A stretch of 64,000 nt of DNA. It comes from CAYYNP01 sp964472545. GTDB taxonomy: Bacteria; Planctomycetota; Planctomycetia; Pirellulales; Thermoguttaceae. Numbering within the stretch: the first letter of the stretch is position 1; every line of letters begins with the position of its first letter. Location: contig CAYYNP010000011.1 in assembly GCA_964472545.1 (NCBI GenBank), forward strand, positions 1-64,000, read 5' to 3'. Below are positions 41,100 to 50,123 of this stretch, in pieces. A program made the position numbers and the translations under genes. The notes under the pieces were generated by a model. That model did not search any database, was not told the DNA's origin, and worked only from the letters and a program-made list of their open reading frames with translations.

Positions 41100-43607
41100 C
41101 TATCCTACGGCTACCGTGTTGTCGGTCTTGAACCGGGCGACCAGATCGCGCAGCGCGGTGGCCTGGGCGCCGAGTTCTTCGCTGCTGGAGGCCATCTCCT
41201 CGCTGCCGGCGGTCGATTGCTCGGTGACGTCGGCAATGCCCTGCATCGCCTCGCCGACCTGTTGGGCGTTGGAGGCCTGCTCGACCGTTGCCGTGGCGAT
41301 TTCGGAGATCTTCGTGACGGTCTCCTCGACCCCGGTGATGATCTCCTTCAGCGCGTTGCCGGTCTCGTCGCTCAGTTGGGCCCCTTCCTGCACGCGGTTG
41401 CTCGATTCCTTGATCAACGAGGTGATTTCGCCGGCCGCCTGGTTCGACCGTTCGGCCAGCTTGCGGACCTCGTCGGCCACGACGGCGAATCCCATGCCGT
41501 GTTCGCCGGCCCGGGCGGCTTCGATGGCGGCGTTCAGCGCGAGCAGATTCGTCTGACTGGCGATCTCGGAGATCACCTGGATGATCTCGGCGATCTGGTC
41601 GGAACTGGTACGGATCAGCTCCATGGCCTCGATCGACTTCTGCACCGCCTGACCGCCCCGTTCGGCCAGTTGGTTGGTCTTCTTGGCCACGGAGTCGGCC
41701 TCGTAGGAGTTGCTCTTCACGCCGTCGATCGACGCGGTCAACTCCTCGACCGACGCACTGACTTCCTCGACGGTCGAACTCTGGGTTTGCGCACCGGAGG
41801 CCAACGACTGGGAACTCTCGGCGATAACGCGCGAGCCCTCGGTGAACTGAGCGGCGCTTTCGGTGACCTGTCCGATGATGTTGGAGAGGTCTCCGAGCAT
41901 CCGCTTGATGCCGGCGGCCAACTCGTCGATGGCTTCCTCGCCTTCGACCGTCACCTGCCGGGTCAGGTCGCCTTCGGCCGCCGCGTTGACGACCTCCAGC
42001 AACTTGTCGACCTTGCCGCGGAGGATTTCCGCCTTGCGCTGCTCTTCTTCGGCCGCCAGGCGTTCCCGCTCGGCCTCCTCTTCCCGACGCTTCCGTTCGG
42101 CCTCGGCCGCCTCGCGTTCTCGGGCCGCCTCCTCGTCCTTGCGCCTCTGTTCGGTCTCGGCCTGCTGCCGTTCGGCCTTGGCCCGTTCCTCCTGGGCCTG
42201 CTTCTCGCGTTCGGCCGTGTCTTCGACGTCCCGAATCGTCTTTTGCAGGCTGTCGGCCATGTCGTTGACGGCGCGGGCCAGTTCGCCCACTTCGTCCCGT
42301 TGGTCGATTTCCGCCCGCTGGTTCAGGTCGCCGGCGGCGATCGCCTTGGCGGCTTCCCCACACTTCTTCAGTGGCCCGGTAATCGATCGCGGCAATACGA
42401 GGATGAACACTACCGCGACGACCAGCGCCGCAATTTCCACAAACACGGTGATGCCGGTCCAACGATTGGCCGTCTCGCTGGTGGTCTGCGAGTTTGCCGT
42501 GCTGTCGGACGTCGCTTGCCGGCGGATCTGCTCGACAATCGGCTCGATCTCGTGCACGGCGCCGCGGAGCGTCGCCGTGAGCGCAGCGATCTGGGCGTCC
42601 TTGGCCACCAGCGCGTCGAACGCCTCTCTGTAGGCCGTGATTTGTGGGGTCACTACCTCGACGTGTTCATCGGAAACGCCGGCGGCCTTGAAGGCCTCGA
42701 TCAGTTCGGCCGCGGTCCGGCGCGTCGCCTCGACGTATTTCTCGCTCCCCCGAAGCAGATAGTCCTTCTCGTGCTTGCGGATCGTCAGCAGAAGTGCTTC
42801 AACTCCGGCGACGTTCACCGAGGCGAGCGCACCCTCCATGTCGTGGGCATGGGCGCGCATCTGCTCGTAGATCGTGCCCAGAACGTCCTCCGGATTGTCC
42901 GGATTCACGAACGCGACGGCCGCCTTGGCGTAGGCTTCCAACGCCTTCTCTTGAGCCGCCTTGGCCGTGGCGTTGCAGGTCGTCTGTGCCAGCAGCGAGC
43001 GGTAGTTCTCGATGGCGTCCGTGAACTTCTTCCTATACTTGTCCGACTTGGTACGCGAATAGTCCTTCTCATAGCGGCGGAGTTCCAACAGAGCAATCCG
43101 CAGGTCGTTGACTTCGTACTCCGGCATGGCTTCGGCGAGAGTATGGGCCGCGGCGCGGAACTGGCTCTGCAATCCCGACTCGTGATCCAGCCCCTTGTCC
43201 TGCCACGCAACGACGAGTGCTTCGAACGCGTCTCGATACTCGCCCGCCAGGCGGACGATCTCTTCGGCCTGCCGGCGATTCTCTTCGTTGCCATCGGCTT
43301 CGGCCAATCCGGCAAGGGCGAGGGCGTCGTCGGTCAGCGCGGTGCAGTTTGAGTTGAGCGACTGAAGATACTTGACGTCGCGACGCAGCAAGAAGTCCTT
43401 TTCGTTTCTGCGGCACTGGAGCATTGAGGATTCGATCTTGCCGGCATGAGTCGCGACGGCCACGTCGTTATCGAGCAGTTCGTTGAACGATACCGTAGTG
43501 GACTGCAGCGACCAGAGGGCCAGCGCTCCGGCACCAGCCAACAAAACAGCGACGAATCCGAAACAGACGCCCAACTTCTTCCCAAGCTTCACGTTCTTCC
43601 AGGACAT
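41100..43607 (-). CDS. Methyl-accepting chemotaxis protein with HBM-like sensor and two HAMP domains
   Basis: This 835-aa chemoreceptor has TM1 at about 11-33 and a large periplasmic sensor (34-385) with three R-x(n)-EKD(F/Y) motifs (RRNEKDFLLR ~67-76, LRRYEKDYSR ~177, IRKHEKDYLLRG ~277), as in helical bimodular (HBM) sensors. TM2 is about 385-406 and HAMP 1 about 407-460. A ~60-residue Glu/Arg/Lys helix (465-525) leads to HAMP 2 (~530-580). The signalling tip is ISEIASQTNLLALNAAIEAA and continues to GFAVVADEVRKLAERS. HBM sensors bind small organic acids or polyamines in known cases; the ligand here is unknown. The ATG at 43607 has GGGAGGAAGG upstream. Confidence 0.93.
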   Translation of the reverse strand: MSWKNVKLGKKLGVCFGFVAVLLAGAGALALWSLQSTTVSFNELLDNDVAVATHAGKIESSMLQCRRNEKDFLLRRDVKYLQSLNSNCTALTDDALALAGLAEADGNEENRRQAEEIVRLAGEYRDAFEALVVAWQDKGLDHESGLQSQFRAAAHTLAEAMPEYEVNDLRIALLELRRYEKDYSRTKSDKYRKKFTDAIENYRSLLAQTTCNATAKAAQEKALEAYAKAAVAFVNPDNPEDVLGTIYEQMRAHAHDMEGALASVNVAGVEALLLTIRKHEKDYLLRGSEKYVEATRRTAAELIEAFKAAGVSDEHVEVVTPQITAYREAFDALVAKDAQIAALTATLRGAVHEIEPIVEQIRRQATSDSTANSQTTSETANRWTGITVFVEIAALVVAVVFILVLPRSITGPLKKCGEAAKAIAAGDLNQRAEIDQRDEVGELARAVNDMADSLQKTIRDVEDTAEREKQAQEERAKAERQQAETEQRRKDEEAAREREAAEAERKRREEEAERERLAAEEEQRKAEILRGKVDKLLEVVNAAAEGDLTRQVTVEGEEAIDELAAGIKRMLGDLSNIIGQVTESAAQFTEGSRVIAESSQSLASGAQTQSSTVEEVSASVEELTASIDGVKSNSYEADSVAKKTNQLAERGGQAVQKSIEAMELIRTSSDQIAEIIQVISEIASQTNLLALNAAIEAARAGEHGMGFAVVADEVRKLAERSNQAAGEITSLIKESSNRVQEGAQLSDETGNALKEIITGVEETVTKISEIATATVEQASNAQQVGEAMQGIADVTEQSTAGSEEMASSSEELGAQATALRDLVARFKTDNTVAVG

Positions 43608-43671
43608 GACAGGACCTTCCTCCCGATTCGAGTGTTGTGAATCCACTTTGCCGCAGACCAGGCACCTCTGC

Positions 43672-43743
43672 CGAGGGCTATCGGCAGTGTGATCGGTCGG
43701 CTCCCCACGGTCTTTCCGGTAGTCTCCACAGGTAGATAGGTTG
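43672..43743 (-). promoter_or_regulatory. Conserved leader element upstream of the chemoreceptor gene
   Basis: This is the second copy of the element found upstream of cheW. The minus-strand core (43705-43740) has CCTATCTA, TGTGG, GACTAC and CCGTGG at the same spacing. A GCCGA...TCGGC pairing follows. It ends about 65-95 nt before the start codon, within a 5' untranslated position. Confidence 0.55.
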
Positions 43744-43970
43744 TCGCAGGTACGCCACAAAAGAAAAATGGGGATTTCTGAACGATCTGGCCGGTGGCCG
43801 GCCCCAATACCTGTCCATCGTACTAATCATAACGACAACGGTCGTCTATCGGGGGGGCCCGTTGGATGTCGGCGTTATACGGTGTCGGGAGATTGACGCG
43901 CTTGTCAGGGACGGCTAGACTCGCCCGGGCCGATTTCGCCGGCCCTGCCACACTTAAGAAGGAGAGGCCC

Positions 43971-45332
43971 ATGCACAATACGACGGCGCCGATGTCTATC
44001 CGATGCGTTCTAACGTGGTTATCCGTATTGGTGGTTGCTCTGCCGTTAGCAGCCCGCAGCGTATCGGCTCAGGAACAGGCAGACGCAGTGCCGTTCGACT
44101 TCGCTGCGGCCTCGCGCGACGTGCCCAAGCCTCGCGAGATCTGGCCGCACGTAGCCAAACACCTCATTCCCGCCGAGTTCAGAATCCTCTCCGACGAGAT
44201 CGTCACCAGCGACACCGACCCCACCAAGAAGCTCCGCCGGGTCGAGACCCATTTCTACAGCCAGGAATTGGCCGGCAAGAAATGGGGCCACCCGTGCGTG
44301 ATCTTCCTGCCGGAAGACAACCGGGCGAACCTCACGCCCGAGCGTAAGGGCAAGGTGGTGATCGTCGGCACGCCGCCGCGCGACTACTTCTCCGTACACG
44401 TCGACAAGTACGGCGAGCCGATCGCCACGCGGACCGGCTATCCGACGATGGTGCTCTCGAACCCCGGCCGATACCCCGACGGCACCGACATCGAACGCGA
44501 CATCGGCATCCTCAATACGCTACGTCGAGAAACCGGCAAGAACTACTACAACATGAACTGCCAGTTGGCCGTGGTCTACATCCGGGCGCTCGACGTCTTC
44601 CAGGAATTTCTCGGACTGGACAATCTGCACGCGGTCGTCGGCGGACACTCCAAGCGGGGACGCAGCGCGACGGTGGCCGCCGCGATCGATCCCCGCGTGG
44701 CCTCGGTGATCGTGATGGGCAACGAGGGGATCTACGCCACCGACCGCATCCAATGGCACCTCTCGTTCCACCACGCCTTCTTTCAGGAACAAGTCAACGT
44801 GCCGGTCTTCTATCTGGGCGCCACCAACGAAGACGGCTACACGATGTTCAACGTCAACGTCATGCAAGAGCGTCTGAAGCGGCCGATGACCGTCGAGTTG
44901 ATCCCCAACTACTGCCACTCCAACTTCAGCGAGATCCAATACACGGATTTCATGATGTGGGTGGCCCACGTTTTCGACGGCCGGCCGCTGACGCAAATCA
45001 CCGAGGTCGAACACCGCCGCGAGAACAACCGCAGCGTGTTTCGGGCGAAGATCGACGGCGACGCCAAAGTCCAATCCGTCAAAGCCTGGTACGTCTACAG
45101 CGACGACGACGCCTGGCGCGACCTGATGTGGTATCACCTGCTGATGCGCCGCAACGGCGACCACTACGAGGCGGTGCTCTACGGCAAGACGCCCGACGCC
45201 TTCATGGTCGAGGTGGGCGATATCGCGCAGGGTTTCCCCGGCTACGTTTCCAGCCTGCCGCAGAAGCTCACCGACGCCCCGTTGATCGAGCGCCGCTCGC
45301 GGGGGTCGCGTCCGCGGTTGTGGGAGCCGTAG
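43971..45332 (+). CDS. PhoPQ-activated pathogenicity-related (PqaA-type) alpha/beta hydrolase
   Basis: This 453-aa exported protein has a signal peptide (LTWLSVLVVALPLAARSVSA) and an alpha/beta-hydrolase core of the PhoPQ_related family. The nucleophile elbow is GGHSKRGRS at about residue 226; later blocks are VIVMGNEGIYATDRIQWHLS and LIPNYCHSNFSEIQYTDF. The family takes its name from Salmonella PqaA, and its chemistry is not established. The ATG at 43971 has a strong AAGGAG site 8-9 nt upstream. The gene stands alone, divergent from the chemoreceptor, and is followed by palindromic repeats. The 43608-43970 gap also contains the chemoreceptor leader. Confidence 0.88.
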   Translation: MHNTTAPMSIRCVLTWLSVLVVALPLAARSVSAQEQADAVPFDFAAASRDVPKPREIWPHVAKHLIPAEFRILSDEIVTSDTDPTKKLRRVETHFYSQELAGKKWGHPCVIFLPEDNRANLTPERKGKVVIVGTPPRDYFSVHVDKYGEPIATRTGYPTMVLSNPGRYPDGTDIERDIGILNTLRRETGKNYYNMNCQLAVVYIRALDVFQEFLGLDNLHAVVGGHSKRGRSATVAAAIDPRVASVIVMGNEGIYATDRIQWHLSFHHAFFQEQVNVPVFYLGATNEDGYTMFNVNVMQERLKRPMTVELIPNYCHSNFSEIQYTDFMMWVAHVFDGRPLTQITEVEHRRENNRSVFRAKIDGDAKVQSVKAWYVYSDDDAWRDLMWYHLLMRRNGDHYEAVLYGKTPDAFMVEVGDIAQGFPGYVSSLPQKLTDAPLIERRSRGSRPRLWEP

Positions 45333-45875
45333 CGAGCATTGGATTGCGGGTGACATGCCCTCGTTTGCGTGGGCATGATGCCTGAGTTTCCCGGCATGCC
45401 CACGCAAGCGTGGGCATGGCACCCGGGTCGCGACGACGTTAGATGCCCCCGCTAAAGGTGGGCGTGCATGTGAACGCCGCTGAACTCGCAGGAGTTCAGA
45501 GACCCTCTCCTGCCGGCCTCGGTGCTGAATTCTGGCGAATCCAGCTACCTCCTCCCCGTCGTTACGCAAGACGGCCGAGTCTCCGTATAGCTTAGGCAAG
45601 ACGTGCCGATCAGCCAAGCCCGGGGAAGCATGACGTCTGAGCCGAAGGAATCGAGCCACAACGGTCGATGACGGGATAGACGAACGGCCACCGGCCGACT
45701 AAGCTGGAAGGGTGTTTGGAGTCTGAACATCTCCCGAGGCGTCGGCAACGGCCCCCGCCAGCCCGCTCGTTGACCGAATCGCCTTGGATTACCTTACCGT
45801 TGTCCGGGAAACCCCGTGCCGGTGCCGCGTCGGCGGCCCGGTTCCCGCCCGTTAGCCCGGCAAGCCGGCCGAACT
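45333..45875. other. Intergenic region with palindromes, upstream of the exporter gene
   Basis: This 543-bp region holds two 24-nt palindromes (45354-45418) and a fragment near 45531 related to the element at 30030-30099. I see no gene or tRNA. Confidence 0.6.
45354..45418. repeat. Pair of 24-nt palindromes, CATGCCC...GGGCATG family
   Basis: 45395-45418 is a perfect palindrome (CATGCCCACGC-AA-GCGTGGGCATG) and 45354-45377 a near copy. They begin 21 nt after the hydrolase stop. Confidence 0.8.
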
Positions 45876-48443
45876 ATGAAGCCATCGTTCTTCGCCCGCC
45901 GTAGCTTTACGATCCTGTTGGTCGTGACGTTCTTGCTCTCGTTCATCTGGGCCGGCACGCGCCGTTCGCTGCTGAAGAACCAGAACGACGTGACCAAGTG
46001 GCTGCCGGAAGGCATGCAGGAAACCGAGGACCATCGCTGGTTCCAGAAGCACTTCCCCCACGAGCAATTCGTGCTGATGAGCTGGGAAGGTTGCACGCTG
46101 AACGACAAAGACTCCCGGCTGCAGATGCTCACCAAGAAGCTGATGCCGAAGCCGGGAGAGGTGGCCACCGAGGAGAACCCGCTGTACTTCAAGTCGGTGA
46201 TCACCGGCAGCACGCTGCTGGATGAACTCCTAACCCGCTATCCGGACCTCTCGCGCGACGAGGCCATCAAGCGGCTCAAGGGCTCGCTGATCGGCACCAA
46301 GCTCGGCGACGACGACTACAACACGTGTCTGGTCGTAACGCTCAACGACACCTACCGCGGCAAGGAACTGCAAGCCGTCTTGGAGAAAATCCGCAGCACG
46401 GCCAAGGAGTGCGCCGTCGACGCCGACGAGATCCGCCTCGGCGGGCCGCCGGTCGACAACGCGGCCATCGACTACGAAGGCCAGCGCACGCTGATCCGGT
46501 TGGCCGTGTTGTCGCTGATCGTCGGCCTGGGCATTTCCTGGTTCTGCTTCCGCAGCATCCGCTTGACCTACATCGTCTTCTCCTGCGCGTTGCTTTCCGC
46601 CGGCACGGCGATGGCGATCGTCTATTTCACCGACGGCATCGTCGACGCCATCCTGTTGACGATGCCCTCGCTGGTCTACGTGCTGGCGATCTCGGGCGCG
46701 ATCCATATCGTCAACTACTACCACGACGCCGTCCGCGAGGGTGGACTGCACGCCGCCCCCGACCGCGCGCTGGGCCACGGCTGGAAGCCCTGCACCATCG
46801 CCACGATCACCACGGCCATCGGCCTGGGGTCGTTGTTGGCCAGCGGGCTGGTCCCGATCCGCAACTTCGGGCTCTACTCGGCCCTGGGCGTGTTGGCCAC
46901 GCTGGGGATGATCTTCCTGCTGCTGCCGGCGCTGTTGCACTACTACGGCAAGATGGGCCAGTTGATGCGGGGGTTTGTCGTCCGGGTCGTTCGCGCCCCG
47001 GCACTGATTCGCTACGCCGACGCCCGCGTGGCCGCCACGCCCGGCGCCGGTGGCGGCAACGGCAACGCCGCCAAGGATCTCGGCGACACGATCTTCCTCC
47101 GCTTCTGGCGCCGCATGGGCCACTTCGTCACCCGCCACAACGGCCTGGTTACCGTCGGCTGCCTGCTGATGATGGGCTTCTTCGTCCTGGGCATCACCGG
47201 CTCGAAGCGCTTGGGTATCCCGCAGATTCAGACTTCCGTGAAGCTGATGAAGCTCTTCTCGCCAGAGGCCGAGATCATCGGCCACTACACCTGGCTGGAA
47301 GAGCGCCTCGGGCCGCTGGTGCCGATGGAAGTCGTGGTGCGGGTCGACAACGAGAAGTGCCAACTGAGCATGGTCGACCGCATGCGGCTGACGATGGACG
47401 TGGAGGCTGTGGTCGAGAGCCTCGACGACGTCGGCGGGGCGCTGTCGGCCGCCACCTATGCTCCCCAAGTGCAACGGCGAGGACGCGGCGGCATATTCGG
47501 CCCGTTGGAAGATGCCGAAACCAACAGAATACTGGAAGCGCACCGCCACGAAATGGCCGAGTTCCTAGCCGTAGACAAAGAGGCCAACGAGGAACTCTGG
47601 CGCGTCAGCGCCCGGGTCGAGGCCCTGGGCGACCTCGACTACGGAGAGTTCGTCGACGAGATCAAGGCCAAGGTCGACCCGGTGATCGCGGCCTACAAGG
47701 CACACGGCATCGATGGGATCTCGGTTACCTACACGGGCCTCGTGCCCTTGATCTACAAGGCCCAGCACCAGTTGCTCGCCGGGCTGTTCGATAGCCTGAA
47801 ACTGGCCTTCGTGCTGATCGCCATCGTGATGATCCTGGTGCTGCGCAGCGTTTCGGCGGGCCTGCTGGCGATGATCCCCAACGCCTTTCCCGTGGTGATC
47901 ATCTTCGGCATGATGAGTTGGCTGGGGATCCTGGTCGACGTGGGCTCGATGATGACCGCCAGCGTGGCCCTGGGCGTGGCCGTCGACGACACGATCCACT
48001 ATCTGACCTGGTTCCGCAAGGGGCTGGACGACGGCCTCGACCGCAAGGGGGCCGTGATGTGGGCCTACGAACGCTGCGCCACGGCGATGTCGCAGACCAC
48101 GATCATCGGCGGGCTGGGCCTGGCCATGTTCGCCTTCAGCACGTTCACGCCCACGCAGCGTTTCGGCTACCTGATGCTCACGCTGTTGGCTGCCGCGTTG
48201 GTCGGCGACCTGATCTTCCTGCCGGCGGTCCTCTCCAGCCCCATCGGCCGCTTCTTCCGCACCCGGCGGAAGCCGCCGAAGTCCCGCGATCGGCAAACGC
48301 CGGACGAAACGACGCAGCAAGTGCTCGACGACGCTTTCCAGAGCGAACCGTCGACCGAAACCGACGCCACCGCCCGCCGCGGCACCCCGGTGATCCACGG
48401 CCCCCACCACAGCCCCGCGCGCAGGTCGACGCCAACGCGCTAG
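45876..48443 (+). CDS. MMPL/RND-family membrane transporter
   Basis: This 855-aa integral membrane protein has the RND/MMPL layout: one N-terminal helix (FTILLVVTFLLSFIWAG), a large external loop, then five helices around 200-360, a second helix and loop, and five helices around 635-790. The conserved MTASVALGVAVDDTIHYLTW segment and the matching SLVYVLAISGAIHIVNYYHD in the first half mark the two proton-relay helices. Substrates of related proteins are lipids, including hopanoids; no substrate is evident here. The C-terminal ~70 residues are a disordered cytoplasmic tail. The stop TAG shares a CTAG with the convergent sulfatase stop. Confidence 0.9.
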   Translation: MKPSFFARRSFTILLVVTFLLSFIWAGTRRSLLKNQNDVTKWLPEGMQETEDHRWFQKHFPHEQFVLMSWEGCTLNDKDSRLQMLTKKLMPKPGEVATEENPLYFKSVITGSTLLDELLTRYPDLSRDEAIKRLKGSLIGTKLGDDDYNTCLVVTLNDTYRGKELQAVLEKIRSTAKECAVDADEIRLGGPPVDNAAIDYEGQRTLIRLAVLSLIVGLGISWFCFRSIRLTYIVFSCALLSAGTAMAIVYFTDGIVDAILLTMPSLVYVLAISGAIHIVNYYHDAVREGGLHAAPDRALGHGWKPCTIATITTAIGLGSLLASGLVPIRNFGLYSALGVLATLGMIFLLLPALLHYYGKMGQLMRGFVVRVVRAPALIRYADARVAATPGAGGGNGNAAKDLGDTIFLRFWRRMGHFVTRHNGLVTVGCLLMMGFFVLGITGSKRLGIPQIQTSVKLMKLFSPEAEIIGHYTWLEERLGPLVPMEVVVRVDNEKCQLSMVDRMRLTMDVEAVVESLDDVGGALSAATYAPQVQRRGRGGIFGPLEDAETNRILEAHRHEMAEFLAVDKEANEELWRVSARVEALGDLDYGEFVDEIKAKVDPVIAAYKAHGIDGISVTYTGLVPLIYKAQHQLLAGLFDSLKLAFVLIAIVMILVLRSVSAGLLAMIPNAFPVVIIFGMMSWLGILVDVGSMMTASVALGVAVDDTIHYLTWFRKGLDDGLDRKGAVMWAYERCATAMSQTTIIGGLGLAMFAFSTFTPTQRFGYLMLTLLAAALVGDLIFLPAVLSSPIGRFFRTRRKPPKSRDRQTPDETTQQVLDDAFQSEPSTETDATARRGTPVIHGPHHSPARRSTPTR

Positions 48444-49918
48444 CGCTGCGCCTCAAACCCCGTCCGCGGACGATCCCCCACGTCGGCCGGGTCGTCCCTC
48501 AACTCGCGCTGTAACCGAAGCAGTTCCGCCTTCAACTCCGTCACCACTTCACGATACGCCGGATCCGCGTAGACGTTGTTCAACTCATTCGGGTCCTTCG
48601 TCAGGTCGAACAACTCCCACTGATCGATGCCGTCGAAGTGGATCAACTTGTGCGTCATCGTCCGCACGCCTAAGTGCCGCGGCAATTGGAAGTGGGAGAA
48701 GTAGTAGCGATAGTACATCGCACGCCGCCAGTCGCCCGGCGTGTTGCCCTCCAAAAGCGGCAAGAAGCTACGCCCTTGCATCACCTCGGGCACCTTCTGC
48801 CCGACCGCCGCCAAAAGCGTAGCGGCGAAGTCGAGATTTAGCACCATGTCGTGGTTGACGGTGCCCGACGCGACGCGCGAAGGCCAGCGCACCAACAGCG
48901 GCATCCGCAACGCTTCTTCGTACATCAACCGCTTGTCGTAGAGACCGTGCTCGCCGAGAAAGAAACCCTGGTCGGCCGTATAGACGACGATCGTGTTTTC
49001 GGCCAGTCCGGCGGAGTCGAGATAGTCGAGAATCCGCCCCACGTTGTCGTCCACGCCCCGCACGCAACGCAGATAATTCTTGATGTAAAGCTGATACTGG
49101 GCCTTCTTCCGCGCGGCGCCTTGAAGGTGGCCCGTCTCGCGGACGTAGTCGGTGTGATGGCCCCAGCGGCTGCCGATGTATTGCAGTGTGGTACGCAGCG
49201 CATCGCAGCGCGTGGCGTAGTCGTCGAACAGCGTCGCCGGCTCCGGCATCTCGACGTCGGCAAACAACGCATCGTATCGCTCGGCGTGGTCAAACGGGTC
49301 GTGCGGGGCCTTGAAGTGGCAGAACAGCATAAACGGCTTGTCGGCCGGGCGGACGTTCTTCAGGTAGTGCAGCGCCCTGCCCGCCACCACGTCGGACGAG
49401 TGGCCGCGATACGCGGTCGTCTTGCCCCGGCGCACCTGGCCGCTGGGATCTTCGTCGCCGATTTCGACCAGCACCGGGTCGTGATAACGCCCCTGGCCTG
49501 GCAAGATCGAAAAGAAATCAAAGCCTACCGGATTCGAGTGCAGGTGATACTTGCCCACGATCGCCGTGTGATAACCGGCGCTCTGTATGATCTTCGGCAA
49601 CGTCGGCTGGCGTTGATCGAGCGCGGTGAACTTGTAGACGCCGTTGACGTGGGAATACGTGCCGGTGAAGATCACCGCCCGGCTGGGCGTGCAGATCGAG
49701 TTCGTACAGAAGCAGTTGCGAAACAGCATGCCTTCCTTGGCGAGCCGGTCGATCTGCGGCGTCGGGGCCGCGTCGGCGAGGAAACCACGATACGCGCTGA
49801 TCGCCGGAGCCGCGTGATCGTCCGACATGATGAACAGCACGTTCGGCGGCCGCTCGGCCGCGCGGGCGGCGCTCGCGATGAGGGTGCAGAAGAGAAGCAG
49901 CGGGAGGATGCGATACAT
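48440..49918 (-). CDS. Cys-type sulfatase (family S1), exported
   Basis: This 492-aa protein is a sulfatase that removes sulfate esters, probably from algal or host polysaccharides. The signal peptide is YRILPLLLFCTLIASAARA. Metal ligands start in MSDDH (~31-35). The modified cysteine lies in CTPSRAV (residues 76-82), where Cys must be oxidised to formylglycine by an FGE. Further blocks are YHTAIVGKYHL, FCHFKAPHDPF and YTADQGFFLGEHGLYDKRL. None of the six SUMF1-fold proteins in the window looks able to supply that modification, so a true FGE must be elsewhere. The start at 49918 has AGGAG upstream. Confidence 0.94.
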   Translation of the reverse strand: MYRILPLLLFCTLIASAARAAERPPNVLFIMSDDHAAPAISAYRGFLADAAPTPQIDRLAKEGMLFRNCFCTNSICTPSRAVIFTGTYSHVNGVYKFTALDQRQPTLPKIIQSAGYHTAIVGKYHLHSNPVGFDFFSILPGQGRYHDPVLVEIGDEDPSGQVRRGKTTAYRGHSSDVVAGRALHYLKNVRPADKPFMLFCHFKAPHDPFDHAERYDALFADVEMPEPATLFDDYATRCDALRTTLQYIGSRWGHHTDYVRETGHLQGAARKKAQYQLYIKNYLRCVRGVDDNVGRILDYLDSAGLAENTIVVYTADQGFFLGEHGLYDKRLMYEEALRMPLLVRWPSRVASGTVNHDMVLNLDFAATLLAAVGQKVPEVMQGRSFLPLLEGNTPGDWRRAMYYRYYFSHFQLPRHLGVRTMTHKLIHFDGIDQWELFDLTKDPNELNNVYADPAYREVVTELKAELLRLQRELRDDPADVGDRPRTGFEAQR

Positions 49919-50057
49919 GGAGATTCTCCTGGGGTCTGGGGAATCCTCGCATCATAGCCGATTCTCACGAAGGAAGCACGCTATTAGCCGACGGGCTTCG
50001 CGTGAGTGCGTTGCCGAACCGGCGTCTGGAAACACGATGACCATTCGACATGAGAAA

Positions 50058-50083
50058 TGCTCCCAAACCGGAGTTTGGGAGCA
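50058..50083 (-). terminator. Hairpin downstream of the isomerase gene
   Basis: TGCTCCCAAAC-CGGA-GTTTGGGAGCA is a perfect 11-bp stem, 41 nt after the isomerase stop. It is related to the hairpin at 29978-30007. Confidence 0.65.
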
Positions 50084-50123
50084 AGGTTGACGAGATAAGA
50101 CGCGGGTAGCGATCCGTCGGCAA

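Noticed and set aside
45333..45875. tRNA or small RNA in the longest gene-free gap after the hydrolase
   Set aside because: No cloverleaf with a TTC-type T-loop was found; the structure present is palindromic repeats.
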